A stretch of DNA of 40,037 bases from Bacillota bacterium (GCA_021771915.1 JAETNY010000009.1:1-40037), one strand, 5' to 3'. Shown: positions 21,279-30,336, counted from the stretch's first letter. Made by a program: numbers and translations. Notes: generated from the sequence alone by a model not told the origin.

Positions 21279-22730
21279 TTAAAAATTGAAGTAAATAAAC
21301 GGGTTATAGCTGCCCTTGGCCAGCGCGGCCAGCACCAGCACCAAAACCACCAGCAAAACGCCATCTCGCACTATGCCCAGCGGCGCCCCCAGCCAGCCCC
21401 GGCCAACCTGCACCTTAAAACGCTGACACAGCGATTTAATCGCCGGCACCAAAGGCAGGCAAGCCAGCAGAGCCACCGCCAAATGCACACGGTTCTCCAG
21501 CAGCTGGTAAATAAATATCTCATCAGTCAGCGGATTATTATACAAACCAAACATCAAACCGATATGCTGCAAGGCAGAAGGCAAATCCGACGAACGGAAA
21601 ATAACCCAGCCGATAATCACCACAAAAAGCGTAAAAACATTGCCCACCAGCGGAATTTTAGCCAGCAGCTTATTCAGCCCGGTCAGTTTTTCCAGCGTCA
21701 GGAAACAGAAATAATACAGCCCCCAGACAATAAACGTCCAGTTAGCGCCATGCCAAAGACCGGTCAGCAGCCAAACCAGCAGCAAATTCAGCACCAGCCG
21801 CTGTTTACCGAACCGGTTTCCGCCCAGAGGAATATATACATAATCGCGGAACCAGCTGGAAAGCGAGATATGCCAGCGCCGCCAGAAATCGGTCACAGAG
21901 CGCGCAATGTAGGGATAATTAAAGTTGGGCAGGAAATGGAAACCGAACATACGCCCCAGACCCAGCGCCATATCTGAATAACCGCTGAAGTCAAAATAAA
22001 TTTGCAGCGTATAGCCGATAGCCGCCGCCCAGGCCGCCGCCACCGACATTTCCTGCGCATAAACATAGGTGCCGCTGTCCAGAATTTTATCAACCACCAG
22101 CGCAAAGTTATTAGCCAACAAAACCTTTTTGCCCAGACCGATAATGAACAAGTCCACACCAGCCGCAAAATCCTGCCATTTCTCTCGCCGGCCGTCAATC
22201 TCAGCCGCAATCGTATTATAGCGCACAATTGGCCCGGCAATCAGCTGCGGAAAAAAGGCCACATAAAGGCCAACGTCCAACACATTAAGCCGCGCCTGCG
22301 CCTGACCGCGATAAACGTCCAGCACATAACTCATACCCTGAAAGGTAAAAAAGGAAATACCAATCGGCAGAACAAAACCGGGGTCGGCCAAATTCAGGCC
22401 AAAGGCAGAATTCAGATTGCTGATTACAAAACTGGAATATTTATAAACCGCCAACAACCCCAGGTTAAAAACCAGCATCGCCGCCAAATTCAAACGCGAC
22501 GGCCAGCGGCCGGCGCTGTCGTGAAAGGCCGCCGCCAGCAGACCAAAGGCATAATTGCCCACAATACAGGTCAACATCAGCAGCACATAAAGCGGCTCGC
22601 CCCAGGCATAAAAGAACAGGCTCATCAACAGTAAAAAATGATTACGTAACCGGCGACCCGGCAATAAATAATATACCAGCAAGGTAAATGGCAAAAAAGC
22701 ACATAAAAATTCTACACTTGAAAAAAGCAC
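21279..22730 (-). CDS. MBOAT-family O-acyltransferase (AlgI-like)
   Basis: This 483-residue multi-pass membrane protein has many helices. Motifs are DFWRRWHISLSSWFRDYVYI with PLGGNR, and LTGLWHGANWTFIVWGLYY, which carries the catalytic His. It moves acyl groups across the membrane to a secreted polymer, in concert with the DHHW protein encoded next. I chose GTG 22730, seven bases after GGAGGG; the TTG six bases further upstream sits too close to that site. Homologues start with LFSS-like residues, as here. The polymer modified cannot be inferred. Confidence 0.9.
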   Translation of the reverse strand: MLFSSVEFLCAFLPFTLLVYYLLPGRRLRNHFLLLMSLFFYAWGEPLYVLLMLTCIVGNYAFGLLAAAFHDSAGRWPSRLNLAAMLVFNLGLLAVYKYSSFVISNLNSAFGLNLADPGFVLPIGISFFTFQGMSYVLDVYRGQAQARLNVLDVGLYVAFFPQLIAGPIVRYNTIAAEIDGRREKWQDFAAGVDLFIIGLGKKVLLANNFALVVDKILDSGTYVYAQEMSVAAAWAAAIGYTLQIYFDFSGYSDMALGLGRMFGFHFLPNFNYPYIARSVTDFWRRWHISLSSWFRDYVYIPLGGNRFGKQRLVLNLLLVWLLTGLWHGANWTFIVWGLYYFCFLTLEKLTGLNKLLAKIPLVGNVFTLFVVIIGWVIFRSSDLPSALQHIGLMFGLYNNPLTDEIFIYQLLENRVHLAVALLACLPLVPAIKSLCQRFKVQVGRGWLGAPLGIVRDGVLLVVLVLVLAALAKGSYNPFIYFNF

Positions 22731-22970
22731 AGGCAAAACCCTCCGCAGCCAGATTATACGGTTATCTTAAACCGGACATCTGAATATCACATAAAAAACT
22801 TATGAACAGCTGCTGAATATTTATTGATTTTTTTCTGAATAAATTATCCAAACAACAAGACAATCTCTTAACACTATGCCAAAAGACTTGTACTAATTAT
22901 TTTACACTTTAATTGAAAAAAATACAACACTCAACCCCAAATTTTCCCCAACTTTTTTTCTTTTCAGACA

Positions 22971-24623
22971 TTATTTTTGCCCAATATTTTTAGAATTACC
23001 TTTGGCGTCCATATGAGCCGAAACATTTTTGCGCTCCAGCCGTTTAACCTCCAACTCAAACCAGAAACAGCTGCCCAGACCCTCCGTGCTTTCCACACCA
23101 TACGCGCCGCCATGCAAGTCCAGAATATTTTTCACAATCGCCAGCCCCAAACCATTGCCGGCATGCGTGCGCTGATGATTGGCGCTGCCCTTGTAATAAC
23201 GCCGCCAAATATCCTTAATCTGTTCCGGCGCAATACCCTCGCCGGTATCAATAACCTCAATGCGCACACGGCTGCCATGGTGCAGCAGCAGCTGGCGTAT
23301 CGTCACCAGTTTATCCGTACCGGTATAGGTTACGGCATTGTTAATCAGATTATAAATAACCTGCGTCAGCTTTATTTCATCAGCCTCCACCCAAAGGCGC
23401 GCCGTCGGCTGAAAATCAATCGTGTAGCCCTCCGTTGCCATCAGCTTGTTAAAACGCACGATAATGCTCTGAATTAACTCCGTTAACTCAAACTCATGCA
23501 ACTCCAGCTTAATTGCCCCGGCCTGTAATTTTGACATATCCAGCAAATCACTGACCAGCACGGAAAGGCGCTCCGTTTCATCAATGATTACCTGCACATT
23601 TTCCGGCGTGTTTTCCCCCGGCAAATCACGCATAGCCTCGCTATACGCTGTAATCAGCGTCAGCGGCGTGCGCAGGTCATGTGAAATATTGGCAATCAAA
23701 TCCTTTTGCAGCTGCTCGGTTTTGGCCAACTCCACCGCCGCATAGTTTAATGAGTCGGCCAGCTGTTTAATCTCCTTATCGGCATGCGGCACGCTGAAAT
23801 CCAGCTCAAAATCACCCTGCGCCAACCGCCGGGAAAGTTTGTTAATATGAATAATCGGCCGCGAGATATGCCCGGCCAGCACCAAAGCCATGAAAAAGCC
23901 CAGCAGCATCATAACGCCGGTCAGCAGAATAAGCTGCAAACGCAGCGTGCTGACGGTGGAATCCAGCGGCGCGATATTACCGTTAATCATAACAGCATAG
24001 CGGCCGCCGTCCTCTGGCGTATCCACCAGCTGCACGGAAACCAGCATCGTAGGCGTATCATAATTATGCTTAAGCGCGCCGATAATACTCCGGAAACGAT
24101 TGCCCAACAGCAGCGCCAACTCATTATCCGATTTCTGCTCCGGACTAAAATCCAATTCATAAAAAACATTGCCCTCATTATGCTCCGCCGCCAGCGCTAA
24201 AATCATCACTTCGTCAGCCGTCAACTCATGAATAATACACATGCCAGCCACGTCCACGCTTTGCGCGCGCAGATTAAGCCCGTCATAAGAATCCAGCTTG
24301 GCCACCAACACGCAAAGATAATTGTTGCGCGCCGCAGAAAACATCAGGCCGCCCAAATCATCACTGCCAAAGCCGTTGGTTTGCAGGCTCTGGCATAATT
24401 CCGCAGAAACCCGATGAATGGCGTTGGTTTTAACCTTTTTATAAATTGTATCCAGAAAAACCGTTTGCACCAGCCAAAGCAGCACTAGCATAATCAGGGA
24501 AAAAAGCATAAAATAGGCAAAAATCCGCCATTTTATGCCGCCGCGCATTCTGCTGCTTTCCTCAACGGAATTTACTTTGTATTTAAATGTTTTACGTTTT
24601 CTTTTCAGCTTAAATTTTTCCAT
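22971..24623 (-). CDS. Sensor histidine kinase
   Basis: This 550-residue membrane kinase has a Lys/Arg-rich N-terminus, TM1 at about 32-55, an extracellular sensor of about 175 residues, TM2 near 230-252 (LILLTGVMMLLGFFMALVLA) and HAMP (HISRPIIHINKLSRRLAQG). The HisKA box NISHDLRTPLTLITAY carries the phospho-His. The HATPase motifs are NLINNAVTY, DTGEGIAPEQ and GNGLGLAIVKNIL. It follows the response regulator by 14 bases, so they form one operon. The last ~25 residues are Lys/Asn-rich and probably flexible. The signal is unknown; nearby MBOAT and DHHW genes suggest envelope sensing. Confidence 0.92.
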   Translation of the reverse strand: MEKFKLKRKRKTFKYKVNSVEESSRMRGGIKWRIFAYFMLFSLIMLVLLWLVQTVFLDTIYKKVKTNAIHRVSAELCQSLQTNGFGSDDLGGLMFSAARNNYLCVLVAKLDSYDGLNLRAQSVDVAGMCIIHELTADEVMILALAAEHNEGNVFYELDFSPEQKSDNELALLLGNRFRSIIGALKHNYDTPTMLVSVQLVDTPEDGGRYAVMINGNIAPLDSTVSTLRLQLILLTGVMMLLGFFMALVLAGHISRPIIHINKLSRRLAQGDFELDFSVPHADKEIKQLADSLNYAAVELAKTEQLQKDLIANISHDLRTPLTLITAYSEAMRDLPGENTPENVQVIIDETERLSVLVSDLLDMSKLQAGAIKLELHEFELTELIQSIIVRFNKLMATEGYTIDFQPTARLWVEADEIKLTQVIYNLINNAVTYTGTDKLVTIRQLLLHHGSRVRIEVIDTGEGIAPEQIKDIWRRYYKGSANHQRTHAGNGLGLAIVKNILDLHGGAYGVESTEGLGSCFWFELEVKRLERKNVSAHMDAKGNSKNIGQK

Positions 24624-24637
24624 GATATTCTATCTTT

Positions 24638-25342
24638 TTATTCAGTTTTGCTCTCAAAGCGATAACCCACGCCGCGCAGCGTTACAATGCACTTGGCATA
24701 TGCCCCCAGGCTTTTGCGCAACAGCTTGATATGCGTATCCAGCGTGCGGTCGTCGCCATAATAATCATAGCCCCAGATTTCTGTGATAATCTTTTCCCGG
24801 GTTAAAGCCCGGCCGCGGTTCTGCACCAGATAAAACAGCAAATCATACTCCTTGGGCGACATATTGCGCCGCTCGCCGTCCACATAAACCAGCCGCGCCG
24901 AAAAATCAATACATAAACCGCCCATCTGCAAAACCTCATGCTCCACAGCGCTCTCCTGCTGCGCAGCCGCTTTCTGACTGCCGGCGCGGCGCAGAATAGC
25001 GTCAATCCGCAGCATCAACTCACGCGGTGAAAACGGCTTAACCACATAATCATCGCCGCCGGCTTCAAAGCCATGTATGCGGTCATATTCCTCGCCGCGT
25101 GCAGACAGCATCAACATCGGCACGTCACGCATCTTCCGAATTTCCCGGCAGGCAGAAAAACCGTCTAATTCCGGCATCATAATATCCATAACAATCAAAT
25201 CAACATCAGCATTAGCCCGACAATAGTCGATTGCGTCCATGCCGTTGGCGGCCTCAGCCACTTCATAACCCTCAAACTGAGCATATTTTTTAATAATCTG
25301 ACGAATACCAGCTTCATCGTCCACAATCAGCAGCTTGGTCAT
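24638..25342 (-). CDS. OmpR/PhoB-family response regulator
   Basis: The 234-residue protein has a receiver domain (acidic pocket LIVDDEAG, phospho-Asp in LIVMDIMMPELDG, LSARGEE, Lys in YVVKPFSPREL). A ~25-residue linker leads to a winged-helix domain (MSPKEYDLLFYLVQNRGRAL, RTLDTHIKLLRKSLG, TLRGVGYRFE). AGGGGTGAG precedes the ATG. It is the first gene of the pair with the histidine kinase. A 36-bp inverted repeat in front of it may be its own binding site. Confidence 0.94.
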   Translation of the reverse strand: MTKLLIVDDEAGIRQIIKKYAQFEGYEVAEAANGMDAIDYCRANADVDLIVMDIMMPELDGFSACREIRKMRDVPMLMLSARGEEYDRIHGFEAGGDDYVVKPFSPRELMLRIDAILRRAGSQKAAAQQESAVEHEVLQMGGLCIDFSARLVYVDGERRNMSPKEYDLLFYLVQNRGRALTREKIITEIWGYDYYGDDRTLDTHIKLLRKSLGAYAKCIVTLRGVGYRFESKTE

Positions 25343-25378
25343 GGCATCTCACCCCTAAATTTATTTATATTCATTTTA

Positions 25379-25434
25379 ATTATAACATAAGTCCGGGCAT
25401 AACAAAAGACCAGATTTTACTGGTCTTCTGTTAT
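25379..25434 (-). promoter_or_regulatory. Promoter and long palindrome before the response regulator
   Basis: TATAAT is present on the minus strand at 25384-25379, with a poor -35 (TTTTGT or TTGTTA). Covering the -35 area and upstream is a dyad, ATAACA-x-AAGACCAG-6 bases-CTGGTCTT-x-TGTTAT (25399-25434). Fourteen base pairs on a single axis suggest an operator, possibly for autoregulation. It lacks a T-run, so it is unlikely to be a terminator. Confidence 0.5.
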
Positions 25435-25765
25435 AGTTGTATAGGACTTGGTTATAATGATGAAAAAGTTATTTTAATCAGAAAAGTTTACAAAAAAATG
25501 AAGAATAAGTTGGTTCTTTTAATCAAGTTTCTTTAGTTTCAGTTCTTTTTAAGTTTCTTTTGTTTTTTAGTTGGTTTTTAATTTTCAGTTATGTTTATTT
25601 TTGGTTTTCTTTTTTATTCGCTACGCGCCACCTCCTTAAACCGGCCGGCGTATTATAGTTTGTTGCCGGCACTCTATACACTCACAAGCTACGAGTATAT
25701 AATAATATATCTATGTGAAGTTTATATGAACAGAAAGTGTTTTTTTGGGAAAATTTTTATGGTAC
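25435..25765. other. T-rich non-coding tract
   Basis: About 330 bases without a credible gene. 25490-25615 is strongly T-rich on the plus strand with loosely repeated phrases (AGTTGGTTCTTTT, AAGTTTCTTT, AGTTGGTTTTTA). A TATAAT at 25453-25458 has no good -35. On the minus strand a near-perfect ribosome-binding sequence AAGGAGGTGG occurs near 25633-25643 but leads only to five codons. It may be decayed coding sequence or an untranslated RNA. Confidence 0.4.
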
Positions 25766-25794
25766 TTGACATTTCCGGATTTTTTTATTAAACT
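25766..25794 (+). promoter_or_regulatory. Sigma-A promoter of the DAHP synthase gene
   Basis: TTGACA (25766-25771), 17 bases, TAAACT (25789-25794). The -35 is perfect and the -10 is moderate. It lies about 70 bases before the start codon. No attenuator or T-box structure is seen in the short leader. Confidence 0.55.
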
Positions 25795-25863
25795 AATAAC
25801 ACGCTTAATACTCTTTATATTTATTAAAGCCTAAGCGAAATGTAGAAAGGAAGTATGGTAGAA

Positions 25864-26877
25864 ATGATTGTAATTTTAAAACAAAACGCCGGACAAACAC
25901 AGGTACAGCAGCTGATTAAGGATTTTGAGGCTCAGGATTTAACTATCCACTTCAGTCAGGGCGCCAACACCACCATTTTGGGTCTGGTTGGCGATACCGC
26001 CCATCTGGACATGGAAAAAATTCTTACCAATGATATTGTGCGCGATGTACGCCGCATTTCAGAGCCTTATAAAGCCGCCAGCCGCAGCTTTCACCCACAG
26101 GATACGATTGTGGAGGTGGGCGGCGTTAAAATCGGCGAGGGCACCTTTACAGTAATCGCCGGCCCCTGTTCAGTGGAAAGTCAACAGCAAATGGAAACCG
26201 TGGCGGCTTCAGTTAAAGCCAGCGGCGCCGCTTTTCTGCGCGGCGGCGCTTTCAAGCCCAGAACCAGTCCCTATTCTTTTCAGGGATTGGAGGACGAAGG
26301 GATTCGTCTGCTGCTGACCGCCAAAAAGGCCACCGGTCTGCCTATCGTAACGGAAATCATGAGCGAAACCCAGCTGGACGAGTTCGCCGATGTGGACGTT
26401 ATTCAGGTGGGCGCGCGCAACATGCAGAATTTCCGCCTGCTAAAGGAACTTGGCCACTGCGATAAGCCAATCCTGCTGAAACGCGGACTGGCTAACACGA
26501 TTGAGGAATTGCTGATGAGCGCTGAATATATTCTGGCCGGCGGCAATGAAAAGGTCATTCTCTGTGAGCGCGGTATCCGCACCTTTGAAACCTGTATCCG
26601 CAACAATCTGGATATTTCAGCTATCCCGGTATTGAAAAAGCAGTCGCATCTGCCGGTAATTGTTGACCCCAGCCATGCGGCCGGCAATACCTGGCTGATT
26701 GAACCGCTGGCTCGGGCGGCGCTGGCCGCCGGTGCGGACGGGTTGATGATTGAAGTGCATAACAACCCCAAAGCCGCCCTCTGCGATGGCGCGCAGAGTC
26801 TGGATTTGCCACAGTTTGCCGCTATTATGGAAGATATTAAAAAACGCGTGGCCTTTGAAGGCAAACAACTACAATAA
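25864..26877 (+). CDS. aroF: 3-deoxy-7-phosphoheptulonate (DAHP) synthase
   Basis: The 337-residue enzyme is of the type with an N-terminal ferredoxin-like regulatory domain (residues ~1-70, IVILKQNAGQTQ) and a TIM barrel, the same length and layout as the Thermotoga enzyme. Catalytic motifs are IAGPCSVES, GGAFKPRTSPYSFQGL, NMQNFRLLKELG, PILLKRGLANTIEE, LCERGIRTFE and VIVDPSHAAG. It joins PEP and erythrose-4-P, the first step of the shikimate pathway. I chose ATG 25864 because AAAGGAAG is well spaced to it; the ATG at 25855 is too close. It has its own promoter and terminator. Confidence 0.93.
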   Translation: MIVILKQNAGQTQVQQLIKDFEAQDLTIHFSQGANTTILGLVGDTAHLDMEKILTNDIVRDVRRISEPYKAASRSFHPQDTIVEVGGVKIGEGTFTVIAGPCSVESQQQMETVAASVKASGAAFLRGGAFKPRTSPYSFQGLEDEGIRLLLTAKKATGLPIVTEIMSETQLDEFADVDVIQVGARNMQNFRLLKELGHCDKPILLKRGLANTIEELLMSAEYILAGGNEKVILCERGIRTFETCIRNNLDISAIPVLKKQSHLPVIVDPSHAAGNTWLIEPLARAALAAGADGLMIEVHNNPKAALCDGAQSLDLPQFAAIMEDIKKRVAFEGKQLQ

Positions 26878-26882
26878 AAAAG

Positions 26883-26917
26883 CAACCTCCGGCCTTTACG
26901 CCGGGGGTTGTTTCTTT
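26883..26917. terminator. Bidirectional terminator after DAHP synthase
   Basis: CAACCTCCGGC (26883-26893) and GCCGGGGGTTG (26900-26910) form an 11-bp stem with one G-U pair. TTTCTTTT follows on plus and TTTTTT on minus. It also terminates the minus-strand glyA-comEB-wecB-atpI operon, whose last ORF ends at 26923. Confidence 0.88.
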
Positions 26918-26922
26918 TATCT

Positions 26923-27042
26923 TTAATAATTTTTACGAATTTGCATAAGCCGAAAAACGTCGTTAAACATATCGTCCTGGTCTTCCAAATCAATCACTAT
27001 ACCAAATCGCTCCTTAATCTGATTAAAAGCCAGACAAATCAT
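26923..27042 (-). CDS. 39-aa ORF coupled to the AtpI-like gene
   Basis: The start codon overlaps the AtpI-like stop (ATGA), with AGGAAA just upstream. The peptide begins MICLAFNQIKERFGIVIDL and has an acidic patch (EDQDD) followed by MFNDVFRLMQIRKNY. It is amphipathic rather than transmembrane, ends at a strong terminator, and could be a small partner protein. I do not recognise the family. A longer open frame upstream in the same phase overlaps the AtpI-like gene and is ignored. Confidence 0.5.
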   Translation of the reverse strand: MICLAFNQIKERFGIVIDLEDQDDMFNDVFRLMQIRKNY

Positions 27043-27371
27043 TTTCCTGATTTCCGGGCATATTCCGCTTCTGCTTTGGCTTTCTCCGCCTGCACACGCC
27101 GCTCCAGCCGGCATAAATCGGCATACAGCATGTAAAAGGAATAGAAAATCACCAGCACGATAATAGCCGCCGCGCCCAGACCAGTACCACCCAGCCAATG
27201 CCTATCAATCCAGCCGCCCAGCCAGATACCAAGGAAACCTACACGCACGGCAAAGCTAAGGCCAAAACCCAGCATCAACTGCCAGGAAGCATTAGCCGCC
27301 GCACGCTGCGCACTGCGCACCTTTTTCTCCAACTCCTGCCGGCTGTTATTATTTTCTTTAGACTCGCGCAT
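27039..27371 (-). CDS. AtpI/AtpZ-like F0F1-ATPase accessory protein
   Basis: This 110-residue protein has two membrane helices (LMLGFGLSFAVRVGFLGIWL and AAIIVLVIFYSFYMLYADL) joined by the short GGWIDRHWLGG loop. Its N- and C-terminal tails are highly charged and coiled. This matches the small AtpZ/AtpI family found upstream of ATP synthase operons, thought to help ring assembly or Mg uptake. wecB lies just upstream, an order common in clostridia. Here, however, no ATP synthase gene follows: the transcript ends after one small ORF. Confidence 0.75.
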   Translation of the reverse strand: MRESKENNNSRQELEKKVRSAQRAAANASWQLMLGFGLSFAVRVGFLGIWLGGWIDRHWLGGTGLGAAAIIVLVIFYSFYMLYADLCRLERRVQAEKAKAEAEYARKSGK

Positions 27372-27382
27372 AACAGCCGCCT

Positions 27383-28513
27383 CTAAAGACGTTCCTGCAA
27401 AATATCCCGAATATACCGCGCCGCCTTACCATCGCCATAGGGATTGGCGGCATGCGCCATCTGGCTGTAAACCGTATCGTCAGTTAAAAGCAGGCGTATG
27501 CCGTCATAAACCGATTGCTGCCGATTGCCAATCAGCCGCACCGTGCCTGCGGCCACGGCTTCCGGCCGCTCCGTAACCTCGCGCAGCACCAGCACCGGTT
27601 TGCCCAACGCCGGCGCTTCCTCCTGCATACCGCCGGAATCCGTTACCACCAACGAACTTAAACTCATCAGCTGTGCAAACGGACGATAATCAAGCGGCTC
27701 AATCAGATGGATATTCGGCGCCGCGCCCATAATCTGCCGGGCGGCCTGGCGTACCAGCGGATTTTTATGCACCGGGCAGACAATCTCCACCGACTCCTGA
27801 AACTCCTCGGCCAGACTGTTGACCGCCGCAAAAATTTCCTGCATGGGCTGTCCCCAGTTCTCGCGACGGTGACAGGTTAAAAGCAGCAGCTTCTTTTCCC
27901 AATTAATGCGCTGCCAGGTTTCCGTTCCCAGATACTGCGCCAAATCGCAGCCTTTATCAACCGTTTGCAGCAGCGCATCAATCACCGTATTGCCGGTGAC
28001 GAAAATCCGCTCGGCCGCTGTGCCCTCGCGCAGCAAATTATCACGCGCCGTTTCCGTGGGCGCAAAATGAAAATCCGTCAGCTGGGAGGTTAAACGGCGG
28101 TTCATCTCCTCCGGATAAGGCGCATATTTATCCCCGGTACGCAAACCGGCTTCCACATGACCAACCGGCACCTGCTCATAAAAGGCCGCCAGCGCGCCGG
28201 CCAGAGTGGTGGTGGTATCGCCATGCACCAGCACCAAATCCGGCCGCTGCTCGGCAATTATCTGCTGCAAACCGTTCAGGGCGCGGCTGGTAATCTGCGC
28301 CAGCGTTTGGCCGGGCTGCATCATGTTCAAATCAAAATCCGGCTTAATAGCAAAACAATCCAGCACCTGGTCCAGCATCTCCCGGTGCTGCGCCGTTACC
28401 GCCACCAGCGCGTCAAAATGCTCGTCCGCCTGCAATGCTTTCACCAGCGGAGCCATTTTGATAGCCTCCGGCCGAGTACCGAAAATCAATAAAATTTTCT
28501 TTTTCTGCTCCAT
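27383..28513 (-). CDS. wecB: UDP-N-acetylglucosamine 2-epimerase (non-hydrolysing)
   Basis: The 376-residue enzyme makes UDP-ManNAc for wall teichoic acid, secondary wall polymer or capsule. Motifs: FGTRPEAIKMAPLVKAL, VHGDTTTTLAGALAAFY, GHVEAGLRTGDKYAPYPEEMNR, and VTDSGGMQEEAPALGKPVLVLR. ATG 28513 has GAGGTGG upstream and is preferred to the GTG three codons earlier. It is in an operon after comEB. UDP-ManNAc could feed the wall polymer that SLH proteins bind. Confidence 0.95.
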   Translation of the reverse strand: MEQKKKILLIFGTRPEAIKMAPLVKALQADEHFDALVAVTAQHREMLDQVLDCFAIKPDFDLNMMQPGQTLAQITSRALNGLQQIIAEQRPDLVLVHGDTTTTLAGALAAFYEQVPVGHVEAGLRTGDKYAPYPEEMNRRLTSQLTDFHFAPTETARDNLLREGTAAERIFVTGNTVIDALLQTVDKGCDLAQYLGTETWQRINWEKKLLLLTCHRRENWGQPMQEIFAAVNSLAEEFQESVEIVCPVHKNPLVRQAARQIMGAAPNIHLIEPLDYRPFAQLMSLSSLVVTDSGGMQEEAPALGKPVLVLREVTERPEAVAAGTVRLIGNRQQSVYDGIRLLLTDDTVYSQMAHAANPYGDGKAARYIRDILQERL

Positions 28514-28542
28514 TATATCCACCTCTGTTTGAGCCTGCTTAA

Positions 28543-29034
28543 TTATTCTGCCGACTCCGTAATCTGGCCGGCTTGTTTCTCACGCAGTTCCGCCAGACTG
28601 ATTAACTCCATACCGGCCTCCTGCGCCAGTTCACAGGCCAATTCATCAGGATATGGGCCGTCAAAAACCACGCGCCGAATACCGCTGGTTACCATCGCTT
28701 TAACGCAGGTGGTACAGGGCTGATTAGTAACATAAATAGTTGCACCGTCCAGACAAATACCATGCTTGGCCGCAGAATTGCAAATATTAGCTTCAGCATG
28801 CTGGGCGCGGCAGATTTCCTGCCGCTGGCCGCTGGGTACGCCCAACTGCTCACGCAGGCAGCCGCCTTTCTCATCACAATGCGGCGAGCCGGGCAGAGCG
28901 CCGTTATAACCGCTGCCGATAATCCGGTGGTCCGGGCTGACGGCCACCGCGCCCACGCTGCGGCGCAGGCAGGTTGTGCGCGTGGCCACCTGATAGGCCA
29001 GACGCATAAAATATTCGTCCCAGGATTCTCGCAT
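28543..29034 (-). CDS. comEB: dCMP deaminase (ComEB-type)
   Basis: This 163-residue zinc enzyme deaminates dCMP to dUMP for dTTP supply. It shows CLRRSVGAVAVSPDHRIIG, the HAEAN catalytic motif (zinc His and proton-shuttling Glu) and NQPCTTCVKAMVTSGI (PCxxC zinc ligands). The insert CDEKGGCLRE is typical of the dCMP subgroup. It lies 12 bases after glyA and 29 before wecB in one operon. Confidence 0.93.
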   Translation of the reverse strand: MRESWDEYFMRLAYQVATRTTCLRRSVGAVAVSPDHRIIGSGYNGALPGSPHCDEKGGCLREQLGVPSGQRQEICRAQHAEANICNSAAKHGICLDGATIYVTNQPCTTCVKAMVTSGIRRVVFDGPYPDELACELAQEAGMELISLAELREKQAGQITESAE

Positions 29035-29046
29035 AATAACCCCTCT

Positions 29047-30300
29047 TTAATCTAATTCCGGATAAAGCGGATAAGCCGCGCAAAGTTCACGCACAATACC
29101 GGCTGCCTCTTGCAGCTTGGCCTCGTCCTCGCCATAGCTTAAAGCCAAGTCAATCGCCTTAGCCACCTGACGCATTTCCGCCTCGCCAAAGCCGCGCGTG
29201 GTCATAGCCGGGCTGCCCAGACGGATACCGCTGGTGATAAAGGGGCTTTGCGTATCAAACGGCACCGCGTTCTTATTGCAGGTAATGCCAATAGAGTCCA
29301 GACGATGTTCCGCATATTTACCGGTAATGCCCTTGCTGGTCAGGTTCACCAAAATCAAATGATTATCCGTACCACCAGACACCAGATGGAACCCAGCCGC
29401 CAGCAATTCCTCGGCCAGCGCCTGTGCATTAGCCAGAATTTTCTGGCCATATTCCTTAAAATCAGGCTGCAAGGCCTCGCCCAACGCCACCGCTTTGGCG
29501 GCAATTATATGCATAAGGGGGCCGCCCTGACAACCGGGGAAAATAGCCTTATCAATATCCTTAGCCAGCTTTTCGCCGCAGAGGATTAAGCCGCCGCGCG
29601 GGCCGCGCAGAGTTTTGTGAGTCGTGGTGGTAACCACGTCAGCATGCGGCACCGGGCTTGGGTGCAGACCAGCCGCCACCAAACCGGCAATATGCGCCAT
29701 ATCTACCATTAAAAGCGCGCCAACCTCTTTGGCAATATCCGCCAAAGCCGCAAAATCAATAATGCGTGGATAAGCCGAAGCGCCGGCCACAATCAGCTTG
29801 GGGCTTTCCGCTTTGGCAATCTCACGAACATGGTCATAATCAACAACCTCGGTTTCCGGTTCCACACCGTATGCCGCAAAATTATAGGTTTTACCGGAAT
29901 AGTTAACCGGGCTGCCATGCGTCAGATGACCGCCATGCGCCAGGTTCATGCCCAGCACCTTATCGCCTGGCTGCAACAGCGCAAAATAAACCGCCGTGTT
30001 GGCCTGCGCACCGCTATGGGGCTGCACATTGGCATGCTCCGCGCCAAAAAGCTTCTTAGCGCGCTCTCTTGCCAAATCCTCCACCACGTCCACATACTCA
30101 CAACCGCCATAATAACGCTTGCCCGGGTAACCCTCGGCATATTTATTGGTCAGCACACTGCCCTGCGCCTCCATTACGGCCAGGCTGGTAAAGTTCTCTG
30201 AAGCGATTAACTCAATTTTATTGCGCTGCCGGGATAATTCCTGCTGCATTGCCGCAAAAATTTCCGGGTCAGACTGCTCTACAAAATGCAATTTGTTCAT
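29047..30300 (-). CDS. glyA: Serine hydroxymethyltransferase
   Basis: The 417-residue PLP enzyme interconverts serine and glycine and charges tetrahydrofolate with a one-carbon unit. Seen are [22 protein letters not shown], the PLP lysine in [13 protein letters not shown], and DNHLILVNL. Length is standard. It is first of the glyA-comEB-wecB-atpI-type operon, linking one-carbon, dTMP and wall precursor supply. Confidence 0.97.
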   Translation of the reverse strand: MNKLHFVEQSDPEIFAAMQQELSRQRNKIELIASENFTSLAVMEAQGSVLTNKYAEGYPGKRYYGGCEYVDVVEDLARERAKKLFGAEHANVQPHSGAQANTAVYFALLQPGDKVLGMNLAHGGHLTHGSPVNYSGKTYNFAAYGVEPETEVVDYDHVREIAKAESPKLIVAGASAYPRIIDFAALADIAKEVGALLMVDMAHIAGLVAAGLHPSPVPHADVVTTTTHKTLRGPRGGLILCGEKLAKDIDKAIFPGCQGGPLMHIIAAKAVALGEALQPDFKEYGQKILANAQALAEELLAAGFHLVSGGTDNHLILVNLTSKGITGKYAEHRLDSIGITCNKNAVPFDTQSPFITSGIRLGSPAMTTRGFGEAEMRQVAKAIDLALSYGEDEAKLQEAAGIVRELCAAYPLYPELD

Positions 30301-30336
30301 AATGTTTGATACCTCTCTTTTTTGCTTTATCTTTAT

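Noticed and set aside
25591-25791. 66-aa plus-strand ORF before the DAHP synthase gene
   Set aside because: No ribosome-binding site, an AT-driven composition, and it overlaps the predicted aro promoter.
26923-27198. Longer 91-aa version of the small ORF after the AtpI-like gene
   Set aside because: Its first half is the antiphase reading of the AtpI-like gene; only the last 40 codons (from the ATGA overlap) look genuine.
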